A program made the position numbers and the translations under genes. The notes below the pieces were generated by a model that was not told the origin of the DNA, ran no database searches, and worked only from the letters and a program-made list of their open reading frames with translations. From Mesorhizobium sp. M2A.F.Ca.ET.046.03.2.1 (GTDB lineage Bacteria; Pseudomonadota; Alphaproteobacteria; Rhizobiales; Rhizobiaceae): a DNA stretch of 64,000 bases. The stretch spans positions 2,356,001-2,420,000 of the forward strand of contig NZ_CP034449.1 in the NCBI RefSeq assembly GCF_003952425.1, read 5' to 3'. Of the stretch, positions 38,902 to 48,154 are shown piece by piece. Positions within the stretch are counted from its first letter, which is position 1. Each line of letters begins with the position of its first letter.

Positions 38902-39185
38902 ACGCCCGGGTCGGCGAGGATGCCTTCAGCCACCAACTCGGCGGCCAATTCGGCCATATCCTCGTCGAGCGTTGCCTTGTCGACCTCGAATTCGTCCGAC
39001 AACAGGTCAATGATCTGGTCGAGGCTGCGCGCGCCATCAACCTTGTCGAGAAAGGCCTCGGTCGTGTCGTTGCAGGTGTAGAGCTGACCGCTGCGCGCCA
39101 ACAGCACGACGGCGCCATCGCCGACATGCTGCACCGACGCATCGTCGGCCATCCGAAGCACCGTTTTGGAACCAATCTCGGCCAT
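38898..39185 (-). CDS. PqqD-like peptide chaperone (RRE domain)
   Basis: A 95-residue protein (VLRMADDASVQHVGDGAVVL, then LNDTTEAFLDKVDGARSLDQ-like spacing, then IIDLLSDEFEVDKATLDEDM). It matches the winged-helix PqqD/RRE fold that binds leader peptides and hands them to modifying enzymes; the pattern G-x-x-Y-x-x-N-x-T-x-x-F is intact. ATG 39185 has GGGGAGCG upstream. It leads the operon with the B2-like and HPr-kinase-like genes. Confidence 0.82.
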   Translation of the reverse strand: MAEIGSKTVLRMADDASVQHVGDGAVVLLARSGQLYTCNDTTEAFLDKVDGARSLDQIIDLLSDEFEVDKATLDEDMAELAAELVAEGILADPGV

Positions 39186-39368
39186 GCGCCCGCTCCCCTT
39201 CGCCCGGGAGCAAATAGCGCGGGACCGCGAGGCTGTCCATCGCCATGGACGGCGGAGGGAACGACAGGCCGTGCCGCGCGGCCCGCCGTGGGGCGAATAT
39301 TAGCGAGGTCTTGCCTTCCTGCCCTAGCGTAAGCTATGAGTCCGCCGGGCTTTGGGGGAATGATCTGT

Positions 39369-39485
39369 ATGCGTTACAACTGGGAACGGGCTCCGACGGC
39401 GTTCGAACGCCATCGGAAGGCGCTTGCGGCGGCGATCCTGATCGCCGGCGGCGTCGGGCTGATGCTGGCGGCGCTGCCGCTCTAA
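39369..39485 (+). CDS. 38-residue single-pass membrane protein
   Basis: MRYNWERAPTAFERHRKALA, then AAILIAGGVGLMLAALPL, ends in TAA at 39483-39485. GGGGGAA (39353-39359) is a strong ribosome site 9 bases upstream. One hydrophobic segment occupies the C-terminal half. It lies in the otherwise empty 39186-39643 gap, divergent from the PqqD-like operon. No family recognised. Confidence 0.5.
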   Translation: MRYNWERAPTAFERHRKALAAAILIAGGVGLMLAALPL

Positions 39486-39643
39486 GCCGGCTTACATCAC
39501 GGACAGCAAGAGCGGCGACGCCATGGCGGCGCCGGACAGGTGAGCTTGACTGGCGATATCGACGAAAGTCAGGAAGACATGGCCTATGAAAGCGACTTAG
39601 GCTATTCCCAGACGGCAAAAAAATGTCCTGGGAGGGAATGTCG

Positions 39644-41551
39644 ATGGCCTCACGCTATCACGAAGTCTATGAGGGCTGGAAGCGCGACCCCGTAGGGTTC
39701 TGGGCCGAAGCGGCGAAGGCGATCGACTGGGACAAGCCGGCCGAGAAGGTCTTCGATCCGGCGCAAGGCGTCTATGGCCGCTGGTTCGTCGGCGCTTCCT
39801 GCAACACCTGCTACAACGCCATCGACCGCCATGTCGCCGGCGGACGCGCCGACCAGCTGGCGCTGATCCATGACAGCGCGATCACCGGAACGATCCGGAA
39901 ATTCACCTATGCCGAACTGAAGCGCGAGGTGGTGGCGCTGGCCTCGGTGATGCGGCATCGCGGCGTCGGCAAGGGCGACCGCGTCATCATCTACATGCCG
40001 ATGGTGGCGGAAGCGGCGATCGCGATGCTGGCCTGCGCGAGGCTAGGCGCAGTGCATTCGGTGGTGTTCGGAGGCTTCGCCTCGCATGAGCTCGCCACCC
40101 GTATCGACGACGCCAAGCCGAAGCTGATCGTCAGCGCTTCCTGCGGCTTGGAGCCCGGTCGCATCGTCGCCTACAAGCCGCTGCTCGACAAGGCGATCGA
40201 GATGTCGAAGCACAAGCCCGACGCCTGCCTCATCCTGCAGCGCGAGCAACTGCGCTGCGAGATGAAGGACAATTACGACATCGACTATGCCGATGCGGTC
40301 GCCCGCGAGCGCGCCGCCGGCGCCAATGTCGACTGCGTGCCGGTGCTGGCCACCGACCCGCTCTACATCATCTACACCTCCGGCACGACCGGCCAGCCGA
40401 AGGGCATCGTGCGCGACAATGGCGGCCATATGGTCGCGCTGAAATGGACCATGGACAACGAGTTCGGCGTCAAGCCGGGCGAAGTGTTCTGGGCAGCTTC
40501 CGACGTCGGCTGGGTGGTCGGCCATTCGTACATGGTCTACGGACCGCTTCTGCATGGCTGCACCAGCGTGCTGTTCGAGGGCAAGCCGATCGGCACGCCG
40601 GACGCCGGCACCTATTGGCGGGTGATCTCCGAGCATGGCGTCGTGGCGCTGTTCACCGCGCCGACCGCGTTCCGCGCCATCAAGGGGCAGGACCCCAAGG
40701 GCGAGTTCGTGCCGAAATACGATTTGTCGAAGTTCCGCACGCTGTTCCTTGCCGGCGAGCGGGCCGACCCCGAGACGATCAAATGGGCCGAGCAGAAGCT
40801 CGATCGGCCGGTGATCGACCATTGGTGGCAGACCGAGACCGGCTCGCCGATGACGATCAACCCGGCCGGTCTCGGGCTGCTGCCGGTGAAATACGGATCG
40901 CCCGGCGTGCCGATGCCGGGCTATGACATCCGCATCCTTGACGATGCCGGCCACGAAGTGCCGCGCGGCACGCTCGGCAATGTCGTGGTCAAGCTGCCGC
41001 TGCCCGCCGGCTGCCTGCCGACGCTGTGGAATGCCGACGCCCGCTTCCGCCAGGCCTACCTGGAAGAATTCCCCGGCTACTACAAGACGGCCGATGCCGG
41101 CATGATGGACGAGGACGGCTATCTTTACGTGATGGCCCGCACCGACGACATCATCAATGTCGCCGGCCACCGTCTCTCGACCGGCGCCATGGAAGAAGTG
41201 CTGGCCGCCCACCCCGACGTCGCCGAATGCGCCGTCATCGGCATTGCCGATGCCATGAAGGGTCAGGTGCCGCTGGGCTTCGTCGTGCTCAATGCCGGCG
41301 TGGCCCGCGACAGCGGCGCGATCGAGAGCGAGGTGGTGAGCCTAGTGCGCGAGCGGATCGGCCCGGTTGCCGCCTTCAAGACCGTGGTGACGATTAAGCG
41401 GCTGCCCAAGACCCGTTCCGGCAAGATCCTGCGCGGCACGATGCAGAAGATCGCCGACAAGGAGGAATGGGCGATGCCGGCGACCATCGACGACCCCGCG
41501 ATCCTCGACGAGATCGCGGCGGCGCTGAAGGGCCGCGGCATCGGACTGTAG
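39644..41551 (+). CDS. prpE: Propionyl-CoA synthetase
   Basis: A 635-residue AMP-forming acyl-CoA ligase. The opening SRYHEVYEGWKRDPVGFWAE, then AAKAIDW, is characteristic of PrpE rather than Acs. The adenylate motif YTSGTTGQPKGIV (~244), WWQTETGSP, and the acylatable Lys in TRSGKILRGTMQ (~594) are intact. GGAGGG at 39631-39636 places the start at ATG 39644 (MASRYHEV); ATG 39638 is too close. It activates propionate for the methylcitrate or methylmalonyl pathway. Confidence 0.92.
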   Translation: MASRYHEVYEGWKRDPVGFWAEAAKAIDWDKPAEKVFDPAQGVYGRWFVGASCNTCYNAIDRHVAGGRADQLALIHDSAITGTIRKFTYAELKREVVALASVMRHRGVGKGDRVIIYMPMVAEAAIAMLACARLGAVHSVVFGGFASHELATRIDDAKPKLIVSASCGLEPGRIVAYKPLLDKAIEMSKHKPDACLILQREQLRCEMKDNYDIDYADAVARERAAGANVDCVPVLATDPLYIIYTSGTTGQPKGIVRDNGGHMVALKWTMDNEFGVKPGEVFWAASDVGWVVGHSYMVYGPLLHGCTSVLFEGKPIGTPDAGTYWRVISEHGVVALFTAPTAFRAIKGQDPKGEFVPKYDLSKFRTLFLAGERADPETIKWAEQKLDRPVIDHWWQTETGSPMTINPAGLGLLPVKYGSPGVPMPGYDIRILDDAGHEVPRGTLGNVVVKLPLPAGCLPTLWNADARFRQAYLEEFPGYYKTADAGMMDEDGYLYVMARTDDIINVAGHRLSTGAMEEVLAAHPDVAECAVIGIADAMKGQVPLGFVVLNAGVARDSGAIESEVVSLVRERIGPVAAFKTVVTIKRLPKTRSGKILRGTMQKIADKEEWAMPATIDDPAILDEIAAALKGRGIGL

Positions 41552-41904
41552 CAGCCCGGCAGACGGCCGCGTTAATAATGTATTAGCCAGTTTCCCCCGC
41601 GCTGCAATCGCTTGTTGTGCGATGCAGCATCAGACTTTAAGTTTGCCTGGGGGCCATACCGAAGGCACGGCATGGCTCAACAAGAGACGACATTCGGCGG
41701 CGTCGACATACCGCGATGCCTTGCTACCGTCGCCGTCAACCGGCCGGTAGCGGCCGGCGGCGAGCCGCGCATCCTGCCGCCGCTCGGTCCCACCCTGTTC
41801 CGTCATCTGTTGAAGTCCGCCGAGAGGGGTCTACCGTTTCGTGGGAGCGGGGAACCGCTCGTCTGGCTGCCTGGACCGCCGGTGTGGAATTGTTTGCATT
41901 CGGC
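41552..41904. other. Intergenic region, 353 bp
   Basis: It holds a near-perfect inverted repeat GCTGCAATCGC (41601-41611) / GCGATGCAGC (41619-41628) just after prpE, probably a terminator-like structure. A weak frame from ATG 41671 (MAQQETTFGGVDIP) reads 78 codons into the next gene start, but it has no recognisable family and is probably chance. Nothing else is seen. Confidence 0.4.
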
Positions 41905-42720
41905 ATGATATCGAGGCGCAAATCAGTGCAAGTATCCGAGCCTCAATCCGTGAGCCTGTTCCAACGATCGAAACGCCCTCGACCCGCGCCGCGCGAGCGC
42001 CTTGTGATGGATATGCGCGACACGATCGTCTATGCGATCGGCGACGTGCATGGCTGTCATGACGAACTGCGCGCGCTGGAACAGAAAATCGAGCTCGACG
42101 CGCAGCAGTTCCGCGGCCGCAAGATCATCATCATGCTGGGCGACTATATCGATCGCGGGCCGCATTCGCGGCGCGTGGTCGACCATCTGATGGCGCCGCC
42201 GCCGAGGGGTTTTCAGCGCGTCTGCCTCGTGGGAAACCATGAAGTCGCGCTGCTCTTTTATCTGGACGGACATCTCTCGCGTGAAACCTGGCTCGGCTAT
42301 GGCGGCCGCGAGACCCTGTTCTCCTACGGCGTCGACCCCGACCGGCTGATAAGCCTCTACGGTTCGAGCACCCAGGCGGACGCACGCATACGCGAGGCCA
42401 TTCCCGCCAGCCATGTCGACTTCCTGCGCACGCTGCCGGCGATGGTCTGCTCCGACCAATTCGTCTTCGTTCATGCCGGCATCCGGCCTGGCATCGCGCT
42501 GGAGGCACAGGACGAGGGCGACCTCCTCAACATCCGCGAGGAGTTCTTCGAGGCGGCGCACCGGCTCGACCGCTGGGTGGTGCACGGGCACACGATCGTC
42601 GACGTCCCAAAGCTCGACGGGCGCCGGCTCGACATCGACACCGGCGCCTTCCAGACCGGGCGGCTGACCGCGCTCAGGATCGTCGGCAAATACGGCCGGC
42701 TGCTGTCGTCACGGGATTAG
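41905..42720 (+). CDS. PPP-type metallophosphatase
   Basis: A protein of up to 271 residues of the calcineurin-like/PPP serine-threonine phosphatase fold. It carries all signature motifs in order: GDVHG, GDYIDRG, GNHE, HAGIRPG and HGHTIVD. Members act on phosphoproteins or on nucleotides such as diadenosine polyphosphates; substrate unknown. The start is ATG 41905 or, with a better fit to the domain, ATG 42007 (MDMRDTIVYAIGDVHG). It lies just before the exo cluster, transcribed convergently with exoP, so a role in dephosphorylating the tyrosine-kinase ExoP is conceivable. Confidence 0.85.
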   Translation: MISRRKSVQVSEPQSVSLFQRSKRPRPAPRERLVMDMRDTIVYAIGDVHGCHDELRALEQKIELDAQQFRGRKIIIMLGDYIDRGPHSRRVVDHLMAPPPRGFQRVCLVGNHEVALLFYLDGHLSRETWLGYGGRETLFSYGVDPDRLISLYGSSTQADARIREAIPASHVDFLRTLPAMVCSDQFVFVHAGIRPGIALEAQDEGDLLNIREEFFEAAHRLDRWVVHGHTIVDVPKLDGRRLDIDTGAFQTGRLTALRIVGKYGRLLSSRD

Positions 42721-42764
42721 GCAATTCGCCGTTTCGGGCTGAACCGCCCTGATCCTGTTCCACG

Positions 42765-45146
42765 TCAGGCAGCCTGCTTGGCGCGCGCTTCCGACTTCTC
42801 CAGATAGTAGCTCGAGTAGCGGTCGAAGAACCTTTCCGAGCCGCCGAGCGCGCCGTATTTGGCCAGCTTCTTCAAATCGACCTTGTTGAGCACCGCCCCA
42901 ATCACCTTGTTGGCGATATAGGGCTCCGATTCCAGCATCGAGCGCACCATGTTGCGCGGCGTGCGGCCCCATTCGGTGACCAGCACGAAGCCGTCGACCA
43001 GCGGCGCGAAAGCCTTGGCGTCGACGACGGGGCCGAGCGGCGGCAGGTCGACGATGATGTACTCGAACGTCTCCTTGGCGTTCTCGATGAAGCGCCGCAT
43101 ACCGGCGGAGCCCAGCAGCTCGCTGGTGTGCGAGAACTGGCCACGGAGCACGGCTGGAATGATCGCAAGCTTGGTCTGGCGGTCGACCTTGCCGACCGAC
43201 TGCCAGGTCTGGCCATTGACCACCGCCTCCATCAGGCCCTGCTCGGCCTCCATGCCAAGGCTGCGGCTCAAGCCAGGATTGCGCAGGTCGCCGTCGACGA
43301 GCAAGGTCTTGGCGCCATTTGCGGCAAGCAGGCCGGCGAGGTTCGCGGCCACCGTCGATTTGCCCTCGCCCGGCAGCACCGAAATGACGCCGATGACCCG
43401 GCTGCCGCGGTCCTCCATCACGACGTCGAAGGCGATCTTGGCGTTGCGCAGCGTCTCGGCGAACATCGAAGCCGGAGCATCGATGCTGACGCGCATGCGC
43501 GCGCGCCTCTCGGCCGAGGAGAGGCTGGCCACCTTGCCGTCGGCCGGCAGGTCGTCGGCCTTGGAATCCTTGGCCCTGCCGCCGCCGATCGTCGGCAGAT
43601 AGCCGAGGAATTTCAGGCCGGCGCGATCACGAATATCCTCGCCCGTCCTGAAGAAGCGCTCGTTGAACTCGTTGAGGCCGCCGAAACCGGCGCCGAGCAT
43701 CAGGCCGAGCACCAGAGACAGCGCCAGCACACGCATGGTGCGAGGGCCCGAGGCCGCCAGCGGCATCGTCGCGTCGGAAATGATGCGGACCTTGCCGACC
43801 GGGAAGGACTGCTGCTGCGAAGCTTCCTCATAGCGGCTAAGGAAGGTCTGGTAGAGCGTGGTCAGCGCCTGCGCCTGCTGGTCGAGTTCCTTCAGCTTCA
43901 CCTGCGACTGATTGTCGATCGAGCTCTTGCCGGCGGCTGTGGAAATCTTGTCGCGAAGCGCGGTCTCGCGCGCCTGCGCCACTTCGAAGTCGTTGCGGTA
44001 GCTTTCGGTGATCTGCTTCAGCTGCCCGAAGATCTGCGCCGAGACATCGGCCTTTTCCTTGGCCAGCGCGACCGCCTGCGGGTGATCCTTGCCGAAATTG
44101 GTCTCAACGTCCTGCAGGCGCTTGGCAATGGCCAGATAGCGGGTCTTGAGCCCGATGATGACCGAGCTGCTCGGCTGGTCAGCCGCTACGGCCGAATCGT
44201 TGAAGGCGCTTTCCGAGCCGCTGTCGACGATCGCCTTGTACTGCTGGTAGCGGGCGCTGGTGCGAGCCGTATCGGCCTGCGCGACGATGAGCTGGGCGTT
44301 AAGGTCGGCGAGTTGCTTGTCGCTCAGCAACTGGCCGTCGCTGTTGGCGGAAAGGCCGTGCTCGGCCCTGAACTTCTCGACCGCCAGCGAAGCGGCCTGC
44401 GAGCTTTCGCGCAACTCGGTCAGCCGGCCCTGCAGCCACACGGCCGCGCGCTCGGTGGCGTCGAAGCTGGCGTTGAGCTGGTCGGCGAGATAGGCGTCCG
44501 CATAGGCCTTGGTGATGGCCGTGGCGAGTGCAGGATTTGTCGCCTGGTAGCTGATGCTGATGACATTGGAGCGGCTGACGCGATCGGCCGATAATCCTGT
44601 CTGCAGCATAAGAACCGCGTAGTCGTGAGTCGCGGTCTTGATCATGGCTTCGCGCGTGGCGGCATCGACATTCTGGATGCCAGGGAGTTGATCGGTGGCA
44701 TTGCCGCGGAAATAGGCGACGATGCCGCGCAGGAACCCAATGCCCTTGGCCAGAGCCGATTGAGGCGGGCTCATGAAGTCGTGGTTCTGGTCGAGCTTCA
44801 ACTTGTCGACCACCTCAGACGCCAGCCGCGCCGAATTGAGGATCTCGATCTGGCTGAGGATCGTCGCGTCGGTCTGCCGCGTGGCGCTGGCGGCCGAGAT
44901 GTCGTCCATGACCTTGTTCATGCCCTCGTCGATCAGGACGCTCGCCACGGACGTATACTGCTTGGGCGTGGTCTGCAGATAGACCACGCCCAGGAACAGG
45001 CCGATGGCGGCGCAGATCGCCACCACCTTGGCCTGACGGGCGGCCATGCCAAGCAGACGCTCGACATCGATGAAGTCTTCACCCTTTTCCTGATCGGCAC
45101 TGGGCAAGGGCGTCCTCTTGTCGAGAGGGAAGTTGGCATAATTCAT
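42765..45146 (-). CDS. exoP: Exopolysaccharide co-polymerase and BY-kinase (ExoP/Wzc-like)
   Basis: A 793-residue inner-membrane protein. Residues ~25-60 hold the first membrane segment after VERLLGMAARQAKVV; a long periplasmic coiled coil follows, and a second segment at ~475 (VLALSLVLGLMLGAG). The cytoplasmic kinase has Walker A LPGEGKSTVAAN (~590), Walker A' TLLVDGDLRNPG and Walker B IIVDLPPLGPV. The C-terminal tail FDRYSSYYLEKSEARAKQ provides a short Tyr cluster. It controls chain length in succinoglycan-type polymers. First gene of the exoP-N-O-M-A-L order. Confidence 0.94.
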   Translation of the reverse strand: MNYANFPLDKRTPLPSADQEKGEDFIDVERLLGMAARQAKVVAICAAIGLFLGVVYLQTTPKQYTSVASVLIDEGMNKVMDDISAASATRQTDATILSQIEILNSARLASEVVDKLKLDQNHDFMSPPQSALAKGIGFLRGIVAYFRGNATDQLPGIQNVDAATREAMIKTATHDYAVLMLQTGLSADRVSRSNVISISYQATNPALATAITKAYADAYLADQLNASFDATERAAVWLQGRLTELRESSQAASLAVEKFRAEHGLSANSDGQLLSDKQLADLNAQLIVAQADTARTSARYQQYKAIVDSGSESAFNDSAVAADQPSSSVIIGLKTRYLAIAKRLQDVETNFGKDHPQAVALAKEKADVSAQIFGQLKQITESYRNDFEVAQARETALRDKISTAAGKSSIDNQSQVKLKELDQQAQALTTLYQTFLSRYEEASQQQSFPVGKVRIISDATMPLAASGPRTMRVLALSLVLGLMLGAGFGGLNEFNERFFRTGEDIRDRAGLKFLGYLPTIGGGRAKDSKADDLPADGKVASLSSAERRARMRVSIDAPASMFAETLRNAKIAFDVVMEDRGSRVIGVISVLPGEGKSTVAANLAGLLAANGAKTLLVDGDLRNPGLSRSLGMEAEQGLMEAVVNGQTWQSVGKVDRQTKLAIIPAVLRGQFSHTSELLGSAGMRRFIENAKETFEYIIVDLPPLGPVVDAKAFAPLVDGFVLVTEWGRTPRNMVRSMLESEPYIANKVIGAVLNKVDLKKLAKYGALGGSERFFDRYSSYYLEKSEARAKQAA

Positions 45147-45313
45147 GTTCGGTCCAATTCCAGGTTGCAGGCGCTATCGGCCTTGGTAGATCCGCGTCGT
45201 GACCAGAAAAGACCGCGCAACGTTGCTGCCAGGATGCGCCGGGCCTGAAGGCCCGGGCGCCCGAGTGGCTGTCGCGCCATCGCGAAACCGCATATGCACC
45301 CGAAAGATGGGCA

Positions 45314-46210
45314 TTATGCGGCTACTTCCCGGCGCTCATGCGACCGGACGAATTGCTGCAGCATTTCGAAGACAGGGCCTTTCATGTCGTCGCGAGCCAG
45401 GGCGAAGGCGATGGTGGCTTCGATGAAGCCTTCCTTGGAGCCGCAGTCGAACATGCGGCCATCGAAAGGCTGCGCATAGAAGGGCTGGCTCTGGGCGAGG
45501 CGCACCATGGCGTCGGTGAGCTGGATCTCGTTGCCGGCGCCGCGCTGCTGATTGCCGAGCAGCGCGAAGATTTCCGGCTGCAGCACGTAGCGGCCATTGA
45601 TGTAGAAATTCGACGGCGCCTTGGCGGGCGCGGGCTTTTCGACCATCTCAGTGACCTGGAAGCCGGAGCCGACCTCGTCGCCGCGGCCGACAATGCCGTA
45701 TTTGCTGGTTTCGGCGGGATCGCAGCGCTCGACGGCGATGACGTTGCCGCCGGTCCGCTGATAGAGATCGACGGTCTCGGCGAGGCAGCCGCGCGCGCCG
45801 AAGGACACCATGTCGGGAAGCAGCAGCGCGAAGGGCTCGTTGCCGATCACGTCGCGAGCGCACCAGACGGCGTGACCGAGGCCCTGCGGCGACTGCTGGC
45901 GGATGAAGGAGGTGGCGCCGGCCACCGGCAGCAGGCTCTCCAGCGATGCGAGCTGCGCCTTCTTGCCGGTCTGTTCCAGCGTGCCGATCAGTTCAGGATG
46001 CAGGTCGAAATAGTCCTCGATAACCGCCTTGTTGCGGCCGGTGACGAAGACGATGTGCTCGATGCCGGCCTCGAACGCCTCGTCGACGGCATATTGCACG
46101 ACGGGCTTGTCGACGACGGGAAGCATTTCCTTCGGCATGGACTTGGTTGCCGGCAGGAACCGCGTTCCGAGCCCCGCCACCGGGATGACTGCCTTCCTGA
46201 CTTTCTGCAT
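45314..46210 (-). CDS. exoN: UTP-glucose-1-phosphate uridylyltransferase
   Basis: A 298-residue GalU/ExoN. The N-terminal [20 protein letters not shown], then [10 protein letters not shown] (~8-38), and [12 protein letters not shown] are the UTP- and Glc-1-P-binding motifs. It supplies UDP-glucose, substrate for the exo glycosyltransferases and for the UDP-glucose dehydrogenase encoded at 55986. Position between exoP and exoO supports the name. Confidence 0.93.
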   Translation of the reverse strand: MQKVRKAVIPVAGLGTRFLPATKSMPKEMLPVVDKPVVQYAVDEAFEAGIEHIVFVTGRNKAVIEDYFDLHPELIGTLEQTGKKAQLASLESLLPVAGATSFIRQQSPQGLGHAVWCARDVIGNEPFALLLPDMVSFGARGCLAETVDLYQRTGGNVIAVERCDPAETSKYGIVGRGDEVGSGFQVTEMVEKPAPAKAPSNFYINGRYVLQPEIFALLGNQQRGAGNEIQLTDAMVRLAQSQPFYAQPFDGRMFDCGSKEGFIEATIAFALARDDMKGPVFEMLQQFVRSHERREVAA

Positions 46211-46239
46211 CTGGTCTTCCTTCTGAGAGAAAAAGATTT

Positions 46240-47226
46240 CTACCTATCGCCGGCTATCAAATCGCCCGCATGCTTCATCTCCCCGCCCCCACGGCGAACC
46301 TGCGCCGCAACCCTTCTGAGCCGGACCGCGATCGGCATCGACAAATGCCCGATCGCGGCCGGATCCCTGAGCGCCGCCCCGATTGCCTTGAGCGGCGCGC
46401 GCGCCTTGATGTGCTGGACCAGGGACAGGAACGACGCCGCCTTGCGCAGGCTGCGGCCGCGCCGGGCGAAGGCCGCCTTCGCGGTGCTGTCCATGGGATA
46501 TGCCGCAGCGAAGGCGGCGTCGGCGCGCGTCATTGCCTCGACGTGGTGCAATTCGAGCACCCGTGAGATCGAGCCGGTGCGGATATGGTAGACATAACCG
46601 ACGGTCGGCTCGACAGCGCAACGGCCACCGCTGGCCAGCGCGCTTGCAAGCAGAATGTAGTCCTCGCCGATGCGCAGCTTCTCGTCGTAGCGCAGCTTGT
46701 TGTCGTCGAGGAAGCGGCGCTGGAAGACCGGCTTGAGATAGCCGAGATTGAAGCGCGATTCGAAAACCAGATTGCCCTCGATATAATCGGCCAGCGAGAT
46801 CTCGCTTAAGCCCTCGAGATAGCCTGCCGGGAACATGGTGTCGTCGGGCGTGCCGTCCTCGCGCACGACCTGGACATTGTCGACGGCGATTTGGGCGCCG
46901 GCCGCTTCCGCCCGCGCGATCATCGCCGCCATGCGGCCAGGAAGAACGGCGTCATCGGAATCCAGCACCGCCACCCAGCGGCCGCGCGCGAAATCGAGGC
47001 CGGCATTCCTGGCACCGCCTGGTCCGCGATTCTGCGGCAACGCCACCACCTTGACGATGTCTTCAGGATAGGCGCGCGCCACATCCAGCGTGCCGTCGCG
47101 CGACTGGTCGTCGACGACGATGACCTCGACGGTCACGCCCAGTTGCGCGATCGCGCCGGCGATGGCGCGGTCGAGAGTGGCCTCCGCATTGTAGGCGGCG
47201 ATGACGAAGCTGACGTCAGGCTGCAC
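46240..47226 (-). CDS. exoO: Glycosyltransferase family 2 (ExoO-like)
   Basis: A 328-residue GT-A enzyme. [16 protein letters not shown] and [16 protein letters not shown] (~35-50) bind the sugar nucleotide; [20 protein letters not shown] is the D-x-D region; [15 protein letters not shown] holds the catalytic acid motif. The start is GTG 47226 ([13 protein letters not shown]), overlapping the stop of exoM by 11 bases; the frame is open further upstream. It adds a glucose to the succinoglycan-type repeat. Confidence 0.88.
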   Translation of the reverse strand: MQPDVSFVIAAYNAEATLDRAIAGAIAQLGVTVEVIVVDDQSRDGTLDVARAYPEDIVKVVALPQNRGPGGARNAGLDFARGRWVAVLDSDDAVLPGRMAAMIARAEAAGAQIAVDNVQVVREDGTPDDTMFPAGYLEGLSEISLADYIEGNLVFESRFNLGYLKPVFQRRFLDDNKLRYDEKLRIGEDYILLASALASGGRCAVEPTVGYVYHIRTGSISRVLELHHVEAMTRADAAFAAAYPMDSTAKAAFARRGRSLRKAASFLSLVQHIKARAPLKAIGAALRDPAAIGHLSMPIAVRLRRVAAQVRRGGGEMKHAGDLIAGDR

Positions 47227-48154
47227 GCTTGTTCCCTTGTTCTGGCGAAGTGAGGCCGTACTGGCGGATTTCACGGACGCCGACCAAACCGGAGACGACA
47301 CCAACGTGCATAATGCCGCGCAGCACGCTGCGGTTCCGTCGCACCGGGCTGATCGCGGTCAAAACAGCCATGCCGAAGCAGTAAGCGGCCTTGGCCGAAG
47401 CCAGCCCGACCTGGCCGGCGCGGCGGATGCCGCCGGCGCCGTGGCCGATCAAATGGCCATGCGTCTGGCCGAAGCGGAAGCGGCGACGGCGCAGCCAATC
47501 GAACGCGGCCCTGGCGCGCGGCACGACCTCGTCGACGAAGGCTTGCGGCGCAAAGGCGATGCGGCCGCCGGCCTTGACCATGGCATCGAAGAACTCGGTA
47601 TCCTCGCCGCCGGTCTGGCCGCGCGACAGGCTGAAGCGCCGGCCGCGCAGGCTCGCGTCGGTCGTTCTGAGCAGGACGTTGCAGGTGTAACCGGTGCGGA
47701 TCTCGCCGCGAACCCAGACCGGCAAGGTCGAGTGAAAGTCGCCCTTTTGCATCCAGTCCGGCGCGTCCTGGCGATAATGCGCCCGCACCGGCCCAAGCAC
47801 CGCCGCGGCGCCGGTGGCGTCGGCCGTCGCCATCAACTCGACCAGCCAGCCGGGCGACGCCGTCTCGTCATCGTCGATGAAGGCGACGAAGTCCGACACG
47901 CTGGCGTCGAGACAGGCGTTGCGGGCAATCGAGATATTGCGCGCCGGCGCGTGGCGATAGCGGATCGGCAGCTTCAATTCCTCGGCCAGCGCCTTCACCA
48001 GCTTTTGGGCGCCTGGTTCATCGTCATTATCGGCAACGACGATGCCGATCTCCAAACCTTCAGGCTTCTCCAGGGCGGCGACGGAGCGCAGCGTGTCGGC
48101 CAGCTCAGGCCGGCGGAAGGTGCAGATGCAGATGTCGATCGAGCGGCCGGCCAT
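47216..48154 (-). CDS. exoM: Glycosyltransferase family 2 (ExoM-like)
   Basis: A 312-residue GT2 enzyme. DICICTFRRPELADTLRSVA (~7-26), IGIVVADNDDEPGA and DFVAFIDDDETASPGWL (D-x-D) are characteristic of ExoM, which adds the fourth sugar of succinoglycan. ATG 48154 overlaps the exoA stop as TGATG. Part of the tightly packed exoL-A-M-O operon. Confidence 0.9.
   Translation of the reverse strand: MAGRSIDICICTFRRPELADTLRSVAALEKPEGLEIGIVVADNDDEPGAQKLVKALAEELKLPIRYRHAPARNISIARNACLDASVSDFVAFIDDDETASPGWLVELMATADATGAAAVLGPVRAHYRQDAPDWMQKGDFHSTLPVWVRGEIRTGYTCNVLLRTTDASLRGRRFSLSRGQTGGEDTEFFDAMVKAGGRIAFAPQAFVDEVVPRARAAFDWLRRRRFRFGQTHGHLIGHGAGGIRRAGQVGLASAKAAYCFGMAVLTAISPVRRNRSVLRGIMHVGVVSGLVGVREIRQYGLTSPEQGNKRAA

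Noticed and set aside
39037..39246. Short minus-strand frame as lasso precursor for the PqqD/B2/HPr-kinase island
   Set aside because: Starts MAMDSLAVPRYLLPGEGERA but lacks the Y-x2-P...T-x-G leader and becomes a shadow of the PqqD-like gene.
41612..41908. Possible 98-codon gene between prpE and the phosphatase
   Set aside because: TTG start inside a hairpin, no ribosome site, no family, and high Pro/Arg content typical of chance frames.
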